A DNA stretch of 33,807 nt from Altererythrobacter sp. (GTDB taxonomy: Bacteria > Pseudomonadota > Alphaproteobacteria > Sphingomonadales > Sphingomonadaceae), in the NCBI GenBank assembly GCA_024636575.1, contig JAGXGU010000098.1:1-33807 (forward strand), read 5' to 3'. Under the pieces are notes generated by a model, which was not told the origin of the DNA, ran no database searches, and worked only from the letters and a program-made list of their open reading frames with translations. How positions within the stretch are numbered: position 1 is the first letter of the stretch; every line of letters begins with the position of its first letter. The position numbers were made by a program, and so were the translations under genes. Below, in pieces: positions 7,864 to 16,420 of this stretch.

Positions 7864-8826
7864 ATGGCCCGCAATAAAATCGCCCTGATCGGCGCCGGCA
7901 TGATCGGCGGCACCCTCGCCCACCTCGCAGCAATGAAGGAATTGGGCGATATCGTCCTGTTCGACATTGCCGAAGGAATGCCTGCGGGCAAGGCGCTCGA
8001 CCTCAGCCAGGCGGCCCCGGTCGATGGCTTCGATGTGAAGCTGAAGGGCACGAGCGATTACGCTGACATTGCCGGTGCAGATGTGATCATCGTTACCGCC
8101 GGTGTCCCGCGCAAGCCGGGAATGAGCCGCGACGATCTGCTGGGCATCAATCTCAAAGTCATGGGCGCAGTGGGCGCGGGCATCAAGCAGCACGCCCCGA
8201 ACGCTTTCGTGATCTGCATCACCAACCCATTGGACGCGATGGTTTGGGCATTGCGTGAATATAGCGGCCTGCCGCACAACATGGTCGTCGGCATGGCCGG
8301 TGTGCTGGACAGCGCCCGCTTCCGCCATTTCCTCGCATCGGAATTCGACGTTTCGGTAGAGGACGTCACCGCATTCGTGCTCGGCGGCCACGGCGATACG
8401 ATGGTGCCGGTGATCGAATATTCGACCGTTGCCGGTATTCCCGTTCCCGACCTCATCAAGATGGGCTGGTCCACGCAGGAAAAGATCGACGCGATCGTTG
8501 CCCGCACCCGTGCTGGCGGCGGCGAAATTGTCCAGCTGCTCGGCAATGGCTCGGCCTATTACGCCCCGGCCACCAGCGCGATCATGATGGCCGAAAGCTT
8601 CCTCAAGGACAAAAAGCGCGTCCTGCCCGCCGCCGCAAACCTGACCGGCCAATATGGCGTCGATGGTCTGTATGTCGGCGTTCCGGTAGTGATCGGCGCA
8701 GGCGGCGTGGAACGGATCGTGGAGATCAACCTCAACGCCGAAGCTCAGAAGAACTTCGATGTGTCGGTCGACGCGGTGAAGGAACTGCTTGAGGCATGCC
8801 GGGGTATTGATTCAAACCTGAAGTAA
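7864..8826 (+). CDS. mdh: Malate dehydrogenase (LDH-like type)
   Basis: 320 residues, the usual length of alphaproteobacterial NAD-dependent malate dehydrogenase, which interconverts malate and oxaloacetate in the cytoplasm. The NAD-binding loop GAGMIGG lies at 10-16. Substrate-binding arginines are R83 and R89 in VPRKPGMSRDD, and ITNPLDAMVW carries N121. D149 and R152 are in LDSARFR, and the catalytic histidine is H176 in GGHGDTM. ATG at 7864 was chosen because the Rossmann fold starts 5 residues later and GGAAGGA lies upstream; the frame is open further upstream but that part has no mdh similarity. It heads a run of TCA genes in the same direction. Confidence 0.97.
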   Translation: MARNKIALIGAGMIGGTLAHLAAMKELGDIVLFDIAEGMPAGKALDLSQAAPVDGFDVKLKGTSDYADIAGADVIIVTAGVPRKPGMSRDDLLGINLKVMGAVGAGIKQHAPNAFVICITNPLDAMVWALREYSGLPHNMVVGMAGVLDSARFRHFLASEFDVSVEDVTAFVLGGHGDTMVPVIEYSTVAGIPVPDLIKMGWSTQEKIDAIVARTRAGGGEIVQLLGNGSAYYAPATSAIMMAESFLKDKKRVLPAAANLTGQYGVDGLYVGVPVVIGAGGVERIVEINLNAEAQKNFDVSVDAVKELLEACRGIDSNLK

Positions 8827-8911
8827 GTGCCGCCACCTCGGTTTGAACCGGGTGGATTGCGGCTGAAGTGGCCAGCACATGCTGACATGACGAATTAGGA
8901 AACGCCAAGAT

Positions 8912-9802
8912 ATGTCCATTCTCGTAAACAAAAACACCAAGGTCATCACGCAAGGGATGACCGGTGAAACCGGAACGTTCCACACCCAGCAGGCGCTCGA
9001 TTACGGGACGCAGATGGTGGGCGGAGTTACGCCGGGCAAAGGCGGCACGACGCATATCGGCCTGCCCAATTTCAACACCGTGCGCGAAGCCAAGGCAGCG
9101 ACCGGCGCGACCGCATCGTGCATCTATGTTCCGCCGCCATTCGCCGCTGATGCGATCTGCGAAGCGATTGATGCCGAGATGGAATTGATCATCACCATTA
9201 CCGAAGGCATTCCGGTGCTCGACATGGTTCGGGTAAAGGCCGCGCTGCGCGGGTCCAATTCGCGTCTGATCGGGCCGAATTGCCCCGGCGTGCTGACCCC
9301 CAATGAATGCAAGATCGGGATCATGCCCGGTTCCATCTTCAAGAAGGGTTCGGTCGGCGTTGTCTCGCGTTCCGGCACGCTGACGTACGAAGCTGTCCAC
9401 CAGACCACGATGGTCGGCCTGGGCCAGACCACCGCAGTCGGTATTGGCGGCGATCCGGTCAATGGTACGAACTTTATCGACGTGCTCGACCTGTTCCTGT
9501 CCGACGATGAAACCAAGTCGATCATCATGATTGGCGAGATTGGCGGAAGCGCAGAAGAAGAAGCGGCGGAATTCATCGCCGAACAGGCCAAACTGGGCCG
9601 CAGCAAACCAATGGTCGGCTTCATCGCGGGCCGCACCGCACCTCCGGGTCGGCGCATGGGCCATGCCGGGGCCATCGTCTCGGGCGGCAAAGGCGGCGCG
9701 GACGACAAGATTGCGGCGATGGAAGCAGCGGGCATCCGTGTTTCGCCGTCACCTTCGGAATTGGGCACCACGTTGGACGCCATGCTGAAGGAGCTGGTGT
9801 GA
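8912..9802 (+). CDS. sucD: Succinyl-CoA synthetase (ADP-forming) alpha subunit
   Basis: 296 residues, near the family norm. The alpha subunit binds CoA and carries the phosphohistidine; with SucC it converts succinyl-CoA to succinate with ATP formation. Visible are the CoA-binding start (LVNKNTKVITQGMTG), GGVTPGKGG, ITEGIPVLDM, IGPNCPGV, SRSGTLTYE and the active-site motif GRRMGHAGAIVSGGKGG with H251. The start at 8912 fits the family N-terminus. The partner sucC, commonly directly upstream in other bacteria, is not here: the 85-nt gap after mdh holds no reading frame for it, so it must be elsewhere in the genome. Confidence 0.97.
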   Translation: MSILVNKNTKVITQGMTGETGTFHTQQALDYGTQMVGGVTPGKGGTTHIGLPNFNTVREAKAATGATASCIYVPPPFAADAICEAIDAEMELIITITEGIPVLDMVRVKAALRGSNSRLIGPNCPGVLTPNECKIGIMPGSIFKKGSVGVVSRSGTLTYEAVHQTTMVGLGQTTAVGIGGDPVNGTNFIDVLDLFLSDDETKSIIMIGEIGGSAEEEAAEFIAEQAKLGRSKPMVGFIAGRTAPPGRRMGHAGAIVSGGKGGADDKIAAMEAAGIRVSPSPSELGTTLDAMLKELV

Positions 9803-9819
9803 TCCGAAAAAACTGGTGA

Positions 9820-9839
9820 GTCCCAGCGCAGGCTGGGAC
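9820..9839 (-). repeat. Family B REP-like hairpin upstream of the GIY-YIG gene
   Basis: Perfect 8-bp hairpin GTCCCAGC/GCTGGGAC with loop GCAG, which is CTGC when read on the minus strand. It lies 17 nt after the sucD stop and 22 nt before the GIY-YIG start. It is inverted relative to the hairpin at 10210-10227 on the other side of that gene. Confidence 0.75.
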
Positions 9840-9861
9840 CTCCATCCACCTGGAGAAACCT

Positions 9862-10155
9862 TTGCGAGCAGGCTTCGTATATATCGTGACCAACCGGCGT
9901 GACGGCGTACTCTATATCGGAGTCACCAATGATCTCTCCCGCCGGATTGCCGACCACCGAAGCGGAGCCGTTTCGAGTTTCACGAAGAAGTACAATTGCC
10001 ACAATCTGGTTTGGTTTGAACGGTTTGAAAACATTCACGACGCCCGGCTGTTCGAGCGCAGGATGAAAAGTTGGAAACGGGCTTGGAAGATCAAGCGCAT
10101 CGAGGAGTTGAACCCGCAATGGAACGACCTGACCCCGGGACTTCAGCTGGCATGA
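9862..10155 (+). CDS. Single-domain GIY-YIG nuclease family protein
   Basis: 97-residue stand-alone GIY-YIG domain, similar in size to the YhbQ/UPF0213 type. The GIY strand is FVYIV (5-9) and the YIG strand LYIGVTND (17-24). The conserved arginine lies in LSRRI (R27/R28), and the metal-binding glutamate is expected at E65 in ARLFERRMKSWKRAWK. The start is TTG at 9862 with GGAG 6 nt upstream; no ATG is available before the GIY strand. It splits the TCA cluster between sucD and sucA and is bracketed by an inverted pair of REP-like hairpins (9820-9839, 10210-10227). This suggests a small mobile or selfish unit, which is an inference. DNA-cleaving activity is likely from the motifs but not proven. 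Confidence 0.88.
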   Translation: MRAGFVYIVTNRRDGVLYIGVTNDLSRRIADHRSGAVSSFTKKYNCHNLVWFERFENIHDARLFERRMKSWKRAWKIKRIEELNPQWNDLTPGLQLA

Positions 10156-10209
10156 TGCCGCCGAAAGTAGGTCGCTGGCCATGCAGATCTTCGCTCGCGC
10201 TGAACAAGG

Positions 10210-10227
10210 CCCCTGCCTTCGCAGGGG
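10210..10227 (+). repeat. Family B REP-like hairpin downstream of the GIY-YIG gene
   Basis: Perfect 7-bp hairpin CCCCTGC/GCAGGGG with loop CTTC, followed by AGC as at 1350. It lies 24 nt before the sucA start codon, so any transcript of sucA would carry this hairpin just ahead of the ribosome binding region. Confidence 0.75.
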
Positions 10228-10251
10228 AGCATAGAAAGTTGGGATTGTCCC

Positions 10252-13050
10252 ATGGGTAATGAAAACCACGATTTCGAACTGGACGGACCGGCGGAAGATC
10301 CGCAGGCCGGGCCGTCATGGTCCAATCCGCGCTGGCCGATGGTGGGGGGTGACAGTGAAGACGACCTGACGCAGGCGCTCGACCCGACAGCGATGAAAAT
10401 CGCAGTCAAGGCCGCGGCGGACCGCGCCGGCAAGCTGCTGGACGAAGCGGCAATTGAGAAAGCTGCCGACGCATCGATCCGGGCGATGCTGCTGATCCGC
10501 ACCTACCGGGTGCGCGGGCATCTGGCGGCGGACCTTGATCCGCTCGGCCTCAGCCAGCGCGAATTGCCGGACGATATGAAGCTGGATTGGCACGGCTTCA
10601 CCGGAAAATCGCTGGACGAGCCGGTGTATCTCGGCGGCAATCTCAACCTCGAATGGGAAACTCCGCGCAATCTGGTCGAGGTGCTGCGCGCCAATTATTG
10701 CGGGCATGTCGGCTTTGAATATATGCATATCTCCGATGTGGAGGAACGCCGTTTCATCCAGGAACGGATCGAGGGACCAGATCAGGTTATCAAGTTCACT
10801 CCCGAAGGAAAGCGCGCCATTCTGGGCGCGGTGATCCGCGGCGAACAATATGAAAAATTCCTCGGCAAGAAATATGTCGGGACCAAGCGGTTCGGCCTCG
10901 ACGGCGGGGAAAGCATGATCCCCGCGCTGGAAGGCGTAATCAAATATGGCGGCCAGCTGGGCGTGCGCGAAATCATCTACGGCGTGGCCCACCGCGGCCG
11001 GCTGAACATCCTCGCCAATGTGATGGCCAAACCGTATAAGGTCATCTTCCACGAATTTTCCGGGGGCAGCGCCAATCCCGAGGATGTGGGTGGTTCGGGC
11101 GATGTGAAATACCACCTCGGCACCAGCACCGACCGCGAGTTTGACGGGATCGAAGTACATATGTCGCTGGTTCCCAACCCCAGCCATCTGGAAGCGGTCG
11201 ACCCGGTCGTGCTGGGCAAGGCCCGCGCGCAGCAGGCCATTCGGGACGATCTGAAGAAGAACGAACAAGTCCTGCCCGTGCTGCTCCACGGCGATGCGGC
11301 CTTTGCCGGACAGGGCGTGGTGTGGGAATGTTTCGGCCTGTCGGGCGTGCGCGGCTACAACACCGGCGGCTGCCTGCATTTCGTGGTCAACAACCAGATC
11401 GGTTTCACCACCAGCCCGCAGTTTGCCCGTTCCAGCCCCTATCCTTCCGATGTGGCCAAGGGTGTTCAGGCGCCGATCCTGCACGTCAATGGTGACAATC
11501 CCGAAGCCGTGACCTTCGCCTGCAAACTGGCGATCGAATACCGCCAGCGGTTCCACCGCGACATCGTGATCGATATGTGGTGCTACCGCCGGTTCGGCCA
11601 CAATGAAGGCGACGAGCCGAGTTTCACCCAGCCGCTGATGTATGACAAGATCCGCAAACACCCTAGGGTCAGCGAGATTTACGAAGCGCGCCTGATTGCC
11701 GAAGGCGAAGTCGTGGAAGGTTTTGCCGACAATCTGGTGGAAGAATACACCGCCCTGCTGGAAGCGGATTTCGAAGCAGCGAAAAGTTATGTCCCCAATT
11801 CCGCCGACTGGTTCACCGGCCGGTGGAGCGGGCTGCACAAGCCGGCCGATCCGGAAACCGCGCGGCGCAATGTCGACACGGGAATCGAACGCAAATTATT
11901 CGACAGCCTTGGCCGCACGCTGACCACTGTTCCCGATGATCTGCAAATCCACAAGACATTGGGCCGGGTGATCGACGCCAAGCGGGCGATGTTCGAAAGT
12001 AATGACGGGTTCGACTGGGCAACGGCTGAGGCACTCGCTTTCGGCAGCCTCGTGACCGAAGGATACGGTGTGCGCCTGTCCGGGCAGGATTCCGGGCGCG
12101 GCACCTTCAGCCAGCGCCACGCCGTGTGGACCGACCAGCAGGACGAACGCAAATATATCCCGCTCACCACCCTGCCGCACGGCAAGTTCGAGGTGTATGA
12201 CAGCACTTTGTCCGAATACGGTGTGCTCGGTTTCGAATATGGTTTTGCGCTGGCCGACCCCAAGACGCTGGTGTTGTGGGAAGCGCAGTTCGGCGATTTT
12301 GCCAATGGCGCGCAGATCATCATCGACCAGTTCATCGCAGCGGGCGAAGCCAAGTGGCTGCGGGCTAACGGTCTGGTGATGCTGCTACCGCATGGCTATG
12401 AAGGCCAGGGTCCGGAACATTCCAGCGCCCGGCTCGAACGATTCCTGCAACTATGCGCAAATGACAATATCCAGGTCTGCAACATCACCTTGCCGGCCAA
12501 TTACTTCCACGTGTTGCGGCGGCAGATGCTGCGTCCGTTCCGCAAACCGTTGATCATCATGACCCCCAAGAGCCTGCTTCGGCATCCTCTGGCCAAAAGT
12601 TCGGCAGATGAATTTACCGGTGACAGCCATTTCCGGCGCATCGTCAGCGACACGGCAGACATTGCGGACGAGAAAATCCGCCGGCTGGTGCTGTGCAGCG
12701 GCAAGGTCGCCTATGATCTGATGCAGAAGCGCGACGAGGAAGGGCTGGACGATGTCTCGATCGTGCGGCTTGAACAGATCTATCCCTTCCCCGGCGAACC
12801 GCTTGGCATACGATTGAGCCGCATGACAAAGCTGGAAGAAATCGTCTGGTGTCAGGAAGAACCGCACAATAACGGTGCGTGGTTCTTTGTGGACCGGTTG
12901 ATCGAACAGGCGGCGGCGGCAGCAGGCAAGAACCTGCGGCCAACCTACGCCGGGCGCGAAGCGTCGGCATCACCGGCAACAGGTTTTGCCAAAAAGCATG
13001 AAGAACAACAGGCTGCACTGGTCGCAGCGGCCCTCGGCTTGAATATTTAA
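10252..13050 (+). CDS. sucA: 2-oxoglutarate dehydrogenase E1 component
   Basis: 932 residues, the normal size for thiamine-diphosphate-dependent E1o, which decarboxylates 2-oxoglutarate and passes succinyl to lipoyl-E2. The N-terminus matches the family (PSWSNPRWPM, IRTYRVRGHLAADLDPL). Core motifs follow: GVAHRGRLNILANV, PNPSHLEAVDPVV, the diphosphate-binding LLHGDAAFAGQG (from about 344) and NNQIGFTT (380-387). The C-terminal half carries FSQRHAVW, YEGQGPEHSSARLERFLQ and the transketolase C-domain (RLEQIYPFP, WCQEEPHNNGAW). ATG at 10252 fits the family; no strong Shine-Dalgarno is seen and a repeat hairpin lies 24 nt upstream. A 507-residue antisense reading frame opposite this gene is a shadow. 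It forms an operon with odhB. Confidence 0.98.
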   Translation: MGNENHDFELDGPAEDPQAGPSWSNPRWPMVGGDSEDDLTQALDPTAMKIAVKAAADRAGKLLDEAAIEKAADASIRAMLLIRTYRVRGHLAADLDPLGLSQRELPDDMKLDWHGFTGKSLDEPVYLGGNLNLEWETPRNLVEVLRANYCGHVGFEYMHISDVEERRFIQERIEGPDQVIKFTPEGKRAILGAVIRGEQYEKFLGKKYVGTKRFGLDGGESMIPALEGVIKYGGQLGVREIIYGVAHRGRLNILANVMAKPYKVIFHEFSGGSANPEDVGGSGDVKYHLGTSTDREFDGIEVHMSLVPNPSHLEAVDPVVLGKARAQQAIRDDLKKNEQVLPVLLHGDAAFAGQGVVWECFGLSGVRGYNTGGCLHFVVNNQIGFTTSPQFARSSPYPSDVAKGVQAPILHVNGDNPEAVTFACKLAIEYRQRFHRDIVIDMWCYRRFGHNEGDEPSFTQPLMYDKIRKHPRVSEIYEARLIAEGEVVEGFADNLVEEYTALLEADFEAAKSYVPNSADWFTGRWSGLHKPADPETARRNVDTGIERKLFDSLGRTLTTVPDDLQIHKTLGRVIDAKRAMFESNDGFDWATAEALAFGSLVTEGYGVRLSGQDSGRGTFSQRHAVWTDQQDERKYIPLTTLPHGKFEVYDSTLSEYGVLGFEYGFALADPKTLVLWEAQFGDFANGAQIIIDQFIAAGEAKWLRANGLVMLLPHGYEGQGPEHSSARLERFLQLCANDNIQVCNITLPANYFHVLRRQMLRPFRKPLIIMTPKSLLRHPLAKSSADEFTGDSHFRRIVSDTADIADEKIRRLVLCSGKVAYDLMQKRDEEGLDDVSIVRLEQIYPFPGEPLGIRLSRMTKLEEIVWCQEEPHNNGAWFFVDRLIEQAAAAAGKNLRPTYAGREASASPATGFAKKHEEQQAALVAAALGLNI

Positions 13051-13090
13051 CACGCGGTTTGCAGCGGCAGGAACTCAGGAAACAGGCACT

Positions 13091-14371
13091 ATGGCACTTG
13101 AAATCAAAGTCCCGGCATTGGGCGAATCCGTAACCGAAGGCACCATTGGCGAATGGCTGAAACAGCCGGGCGACCGGGTGGAAGCGGACGAGCCGATTGC
13201 GAGCCTCGAAACGGACAAGGTCGCGATCGAAGTGCCATCCCCCGTGGCGGGCGTGATTGGCGAACTGAGAGCGGCCGTAGGTGATACGGTGGAAGTCGGC
13301 GCGGTGATCGCGACGGTCGAGGAAGGCGCTGCGGCTGCCAGCCCGGCCCCCGCAACAACTCCTGCCCCTACCCCCGCAGCAGCACCCCCAGCAACCCCCG
13401 CGCCAGCCTCGGCCCCCGCAGGAAGCGGCGAAACAGCCCCGCAAACCGCCGCATCCGATGCCTCGCAAACCCTTTCCCCCGCCGTCCGCCGCGCCGTGCT
13501 GGAACACGGGATCGACCCGTCCACGGTCAAAGGTACCGGCAAGGATGGCCGCCTGACCAAGGAAGACGTGCTGGCCGCTGCCAAGGCCAAGGGAGACGAA
13601 GCCGCGCCTGCCCCGGCCGCGTCAACACCGGCGGCGGCTTCTGAAGATACGCATTCACGCCGGTCCGGCGACCGCAAGACCGAGCGCGTCAAGATGACCC
13701 GGATGCGGCAGACGATCGCCAAGCGGCTCAAGAATGCTCAGGATACTGCGGCATTGCTGACCACTTTCAACGATGTCGACATGACCGCGGTGATCGAAGC
13801 GCGAGAGAAATACAAGGATCTGTTCGCCAAGAAGCATGACATCAAGCTGGGCTTCATGGGCTTCTTCGCGAAAGCCGCACATCTGGCGCTGAAGGATGTC
13901 CCCTCGGTCAATGCGCAGATCGACGGCGACGAGATCGTCTATCACGATTACGTCGATATTTCGGTTGCAGTCAGCGCGCCCGGCGGGCTGGTTGTCCCGG
14001 TGGTGCGCGATGTCGACAAGAAGGGCTTTGCCCAAATCGAAAAGGACATCGCCGATTTCGGGAAGCGCGCGAAGGACGGCACGCTGACCATGGCCGACAT
14101 GACCGGAGGCACCTTCACCATCTCCAACGGCGGGGTTTTCGGTTCGCTGATGTCGACCCCGATCATCAACCCGCCGCAGAGCGCCGTGCTCGGCCTGCAC
14201 CGGATCGAAGACCGCGTTGTGGTGATAGACGGCGAAATGGTGATCCGCCCGATGATGTATATCGCGCTTTCCTATGACCACCGGCTGATTGACGGGCGCG
14301 AGGCGGTAACCGCGCTGAAAATCATCAAGGATGCGATCGAAGACCCCACGCGGATGCTGATTGATTTGTGA
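13091..14371 (+). CDS. odhB: Dihydrolipoyl succinyltransferase, E2 of 2-oxoglutarate dehydrogenase
   Basis: 426 residues with the standard E2o layout. The lipoyl domain (1-78) carries the lipoylation site K43 in ETDKVAIEVPS. An Ala/Pro linker (79-126) follows, then the E1/E3-binding domain (about 128-166, LSPAVRRAVLEHGID...GRLTKEDVL). A second linker leads to the catalytic domain (about 200-426), ending with SYDHRLIDGREAV, where H397 and D401 are the catalytic pair. The sequence is of the succinyltransferase type (KMTRMRQTIAKRLK, TTFNDVDMT) rather than pyruvate E2. It starts 40 nt after sucA and forms the core of the 2-oxoglutarate dehydrogenase complex with SucA and Lpd. Also named sucB. Confidence 0.97.
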   Translation: MALEIKVPALGESVTEGTIGEWLKQPGDRVEADEPIASLETDKVAIEVPSPVAGVIGELRAAVGDTVEVGAVIATVEEGAAAASPAPATTPAPTPAAAPPATPAPASAPAGSGETAPQTAASDASQTLSPAVRRAVLEHGIDPSTVKGTGKDGRLTKEDVLAAAKAKGDEAAPAPAASTPAAASEDTHSRRSGDRKTERVKMTRMRQTIAKRLKNAQDTAALLTTFNDVDMTAVIEAREKYKDLFAKKHDIKLGFMGFFAKAAHLALKDVPSVNAQIDGDEIVYHDYVDISVAVSAPGGLVVPVVRDVDKKGFAQIEKDIADFGKRAKDGTLTMADMTGGTFTISNGGVFGSLMSTPIINPPQSAVLGLHRIEDRVVVIDGEMVIRPMMYIALSYDHRLIDGREAVTALKIIKDAIEDPTRMLIDL

Positions 14372-14380
14372 TGATGAAAC

Positions 14381-14480
14381 TGCGCCAGCATCCTTCGACA
14401 AGCTCTGGATGAGCGGATGTTGTGCGGCTAGAGAATACCAGACCCCGCTCGTGCTGAGCTTGTCGAAGCACGCTGGCGCA
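14381..14480. repeat. REPIN-like inverted doublet, family C, between odhB and lpd
   Basis: A 100-bp inverted element. The outer 9-bp arms TGCGCCAGC (14381-14389) and GCTGGCGCA (14472-14480) are complementary, as are the 13-bp inner arms CTTCGACAAGCTC (14393-14405) and GAGCTTGTCGAAG (14456-14468). Each half can also fold alone: CATCC/GGATG (14389-14393/14407-14411) and CGTGCT/AGCACG (14450-14455/14467-14472), with the conserved TTCGACAAGCTC core in the loop. It fills the gap before lpd, ending 13 nt before the ATG. Confidence 0.85.
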
Positions 14481-14493
14481 ACGGAGCAAGCCC

Positions 14494-15915
14494 ATGGCTG
14501 ACCAAACTTACGATTACGATGTCCTGATCATCGGTGCCGGCCCCGGCGGCTATGTCGCGGCAATCCGCGCGGCGCAGCTGGGCCTGAAGACCGCTTGCGT
14601 GGAAAGCCGCGAGACGCTGGGCGGGACGTGCCTCAATGTCGGCTGCATTCCGTCCAAATCATTGCTGCACGCTTCCGAATTGCTGGACGAGGTCAATAAT
14701 GGCCACATGGCGACCTGGGGCATTACCGCCACCGCGAAGCTCGATCTGGGCGCGATGATGGCAGAAAAGACCAAGGCGGTCGGCGATCTGACCGGCGGGA
14801 TCGAATTCCTGTTCAAGAAGAACAAGGTCACCTGGATCAAGGGCCACGCTGCGTTTCAGGATGCGCATACGGTCAAGGTTGGTGACGAGACGCACACCGC
14901 CAAAGACATCGTCATCGCGACAGGTTCCAGCGTAACGCCGCTACCGGGTGTCGAGGTCGATAATGACCCCAAAGGAAAAAATGGGGGCCGGATCGTCGAT
15001 TCCACCGGCGCACTCAAATTGTCCGAAGTGCCCGACCATCTGGTGGTGATCGGCGGCGGCGTAATCGGGCTGGAACTGGGCTCGGTCTGGCGGCGGCTCG
15101 GCGCGAAGGTCACCGTGGTCGAATATCTCGACATGCTGCTGCCCGGCATGGACACCGATGTCCGCAAGGAAGCGGGCAAGATCTTCAAGAAGCAGGGCAT
15201 GGATATCCGGCTCAAAAGCAAGGTCACCGGCGCGTCGGTAAAAGGCAAGAAGGTCACGCTAACGGTCGAGCCTGCCGCAGGCGGCGATGTTGAAACGATC
15301 GAAGCAAGCCATGTGCTGGTGTCGATTGGCCGGCGCCCCAATGTGGACGGCCTCAATATCGATGCCATCGGGCTGGAGCTGAACAAGCGCGGCCAGATCG
15401 AAACAGCGCATGATTTCCGCACCAAGGTGGAAGGCGTCTGGGCTGTCGGCGACGTGATTCCCGGCCCCATGCTCGCCCACAAGGCAGAGGATGAAGGCAT
15501 TGCGGTGGCAGAATTCATTGCCGGACAAACGGGCATCGTGAACCACGCCGTCATTCCGGGTGTGGTCTATACCATGCCGGAATTCGCCGATGTCGGGATG
15601 ACCGAGGATGAAGCGAAGGAAGCCGGGCACACCGTCAAGGTCGGAAAATTCCCGATGATGGCCAATAGCCGCGCCAAGGCCAACCGCGACACCGATGGTT
15701 TCGTGAAAGTCATCGCCGATGCCGAAACCGACCGCGTGCTGGGCGTCCATATCGTCGCCAGCCTGGCCGGAACGATGATCGCGGAAGCGGCCATTGCGAT
15801 GGAATTCGGCGCGACTTCGGAAGACATCGCCTATACCTGCCACGCCCACCCGACCCATGCCGAAGCGTTGAAAGAAGCGGCTATGGCGGTTCAGGGCAAA
15901 CCGATCCATATGTGA
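14494..15915 (+). CDS. lpd: Dihydrolipoyl dehydrogenase (E3)
   Basis: 473 residues, full length for E3, the FAD flavoprotein that reoxidises dihydrolipoamide with NAD. The FAD-binding motif is IIGAGPGGYVAA (12-23). The redox-active disulfide is C46 and C51 in GGTCLNVGCIPSK. The NAD-binding motif is VIGGGVIGLELG, and the second FAD motif lies in VWAVGDVIPGPMLAHKAEDEG. The C-terminal active-site pair is H452 and E457 in HAHPTHAEALKEA. GGAG lies 7 nt before the ATG. It probably serves 2-oxoglutarate dehydrogenase, being downstream of odhB, and may also serve other lipoyl complexes. The stop is 4 nt before the next gene. Confidence 0.98.
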   Translation: MADQTYDYDVLIIGAGPGGYVAAIRAAQLGLKTACVESRETLGGTCLNVGCIPSKSLLHASELLDEVNNGHMATWGITATAKLDLGAMMAEKTKAVGDLTGGIEFLFKKNKVTWIKGHAAFQDAHTVKVGDETHTAKDIVIATGSSVTPLPGVEVDNDPKGKNGGRIVDSTGALKLSEVPDHLVVIGGGVIGLELGSVWRRLGAKVTVVEYLDMLLPGMDTDVRKEAGKIFKKQGMDIRLKSKVTGASVKGKKVTLTVEPAAGGDVETIEASHVLVSIGRRPNVDGLNIDAIGLELNKRGQIETAHDFRTKVEGVWAVGDVIPGPMLAHKAEDEGIAVAEFIAGQTGIVNHAVIPGVVYTMPEFADVGMTEDEAKEAGHTVKVGKFPMMANSRAKANRDTDGFVKVIADAETDRVLGVHIVASLAGTMIAEAAIAMEFGATSEDIAYTCHAHPTHAEALKEAAMAVQGKPIHM

Positions 15916-15919
15916 TTCC

Positions 15920-16348
15920 ATGACACAGACAATCCCACCCTTTCACCTCGCCTTTCCCGTCGATGATCTGGCGGCAGCGCGCGAATTCTACGGCGCGGTC
16001 CTGGGCTGTCCGGAAGGCCGCAGTTCGGATCAGTGGATCGATTTCGATTTCTTCGGCCACCAGATCGTGACCCATCTGGCACCGCCGCGCGCCAGCGCCG
16101 ATGCGGCGGCCAATCCGGTGGACGGGCATGATGTGCCGGTGCCGCATTTCGGCGTGGTGCTGGAAATGGCGGACTGGCGCCAACTGGCCGACCGGCTAAC
16201 CGCTTCGGGATTAACATTCGCCATAGAACCGACCATCCGTTTCGAAGGGCAGGTTGGCGAACAGGCGACGATGTTCTTCCGCGACCCAAGCGGCAATGCG
16301 CTGGAGATCAAGGCGATGGCCGATCCGGCAGCCCTGTTCGCGCGCTGA
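15920..16348 (+). CDS. VOC (glyoxalase/bleomycin-resistance fold) protein
   Basis: 142 residues with two beta-alpha-beta-beta-beta units of the vicinal oxygen chelate superfamily. The first starts FHLAFPVDDLAAAREFYGAVLGC and the second VPHFGVVLEMADWRQLADRL, ending FRDPSGNALEIKAM. Likely metal ligands are H9, H76 and E129; the usual remaining ligand could be H47 or H52. The family includes dioxygenases, glyoxalases and binding proteins, and the substrate cannot be told from sequence. It begins 4 nt after lpd and is probably co-transcribed. Confidence 0.85.
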   Translation: MTQTIPPFHLAFPVDDLAAAREFYGAVLGCPEGRSSDQWIDFDFFGHQIVTHLAPPRASADAAANPVDGHDVPVPHFGVVLEMADWRQLADRLTASGLTFAIEPTIRFEGQVGEQATMFFRDPSGNALEIKAMADPAALFAR

Positions 16349-16420
16349 TCCCTGCCCTGTGGTCGGCAGCATTCTAGCGCGGCAATTCTCCGTCCCCACC
16401 GCCTGAAAAGGATGCTGTAA

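Noticed and set aside
9803..10251. Insertion sequence or intron around the GIY-YIG gene
   Set aside because: No transposase, no target-site duplication seen, and no group I intron core; only the paired hairpins are visible.
10315..11838. 507-codon open frame on the minus strand opposite sucA
   Set aside because: It lies wholly over a clear sucA gene, has no recognisable domain and reflects the third-position GC of sucA. The similar long antisense frames over the EAL protein (6117-7166), mdh and btuB were rejected for the same reason.
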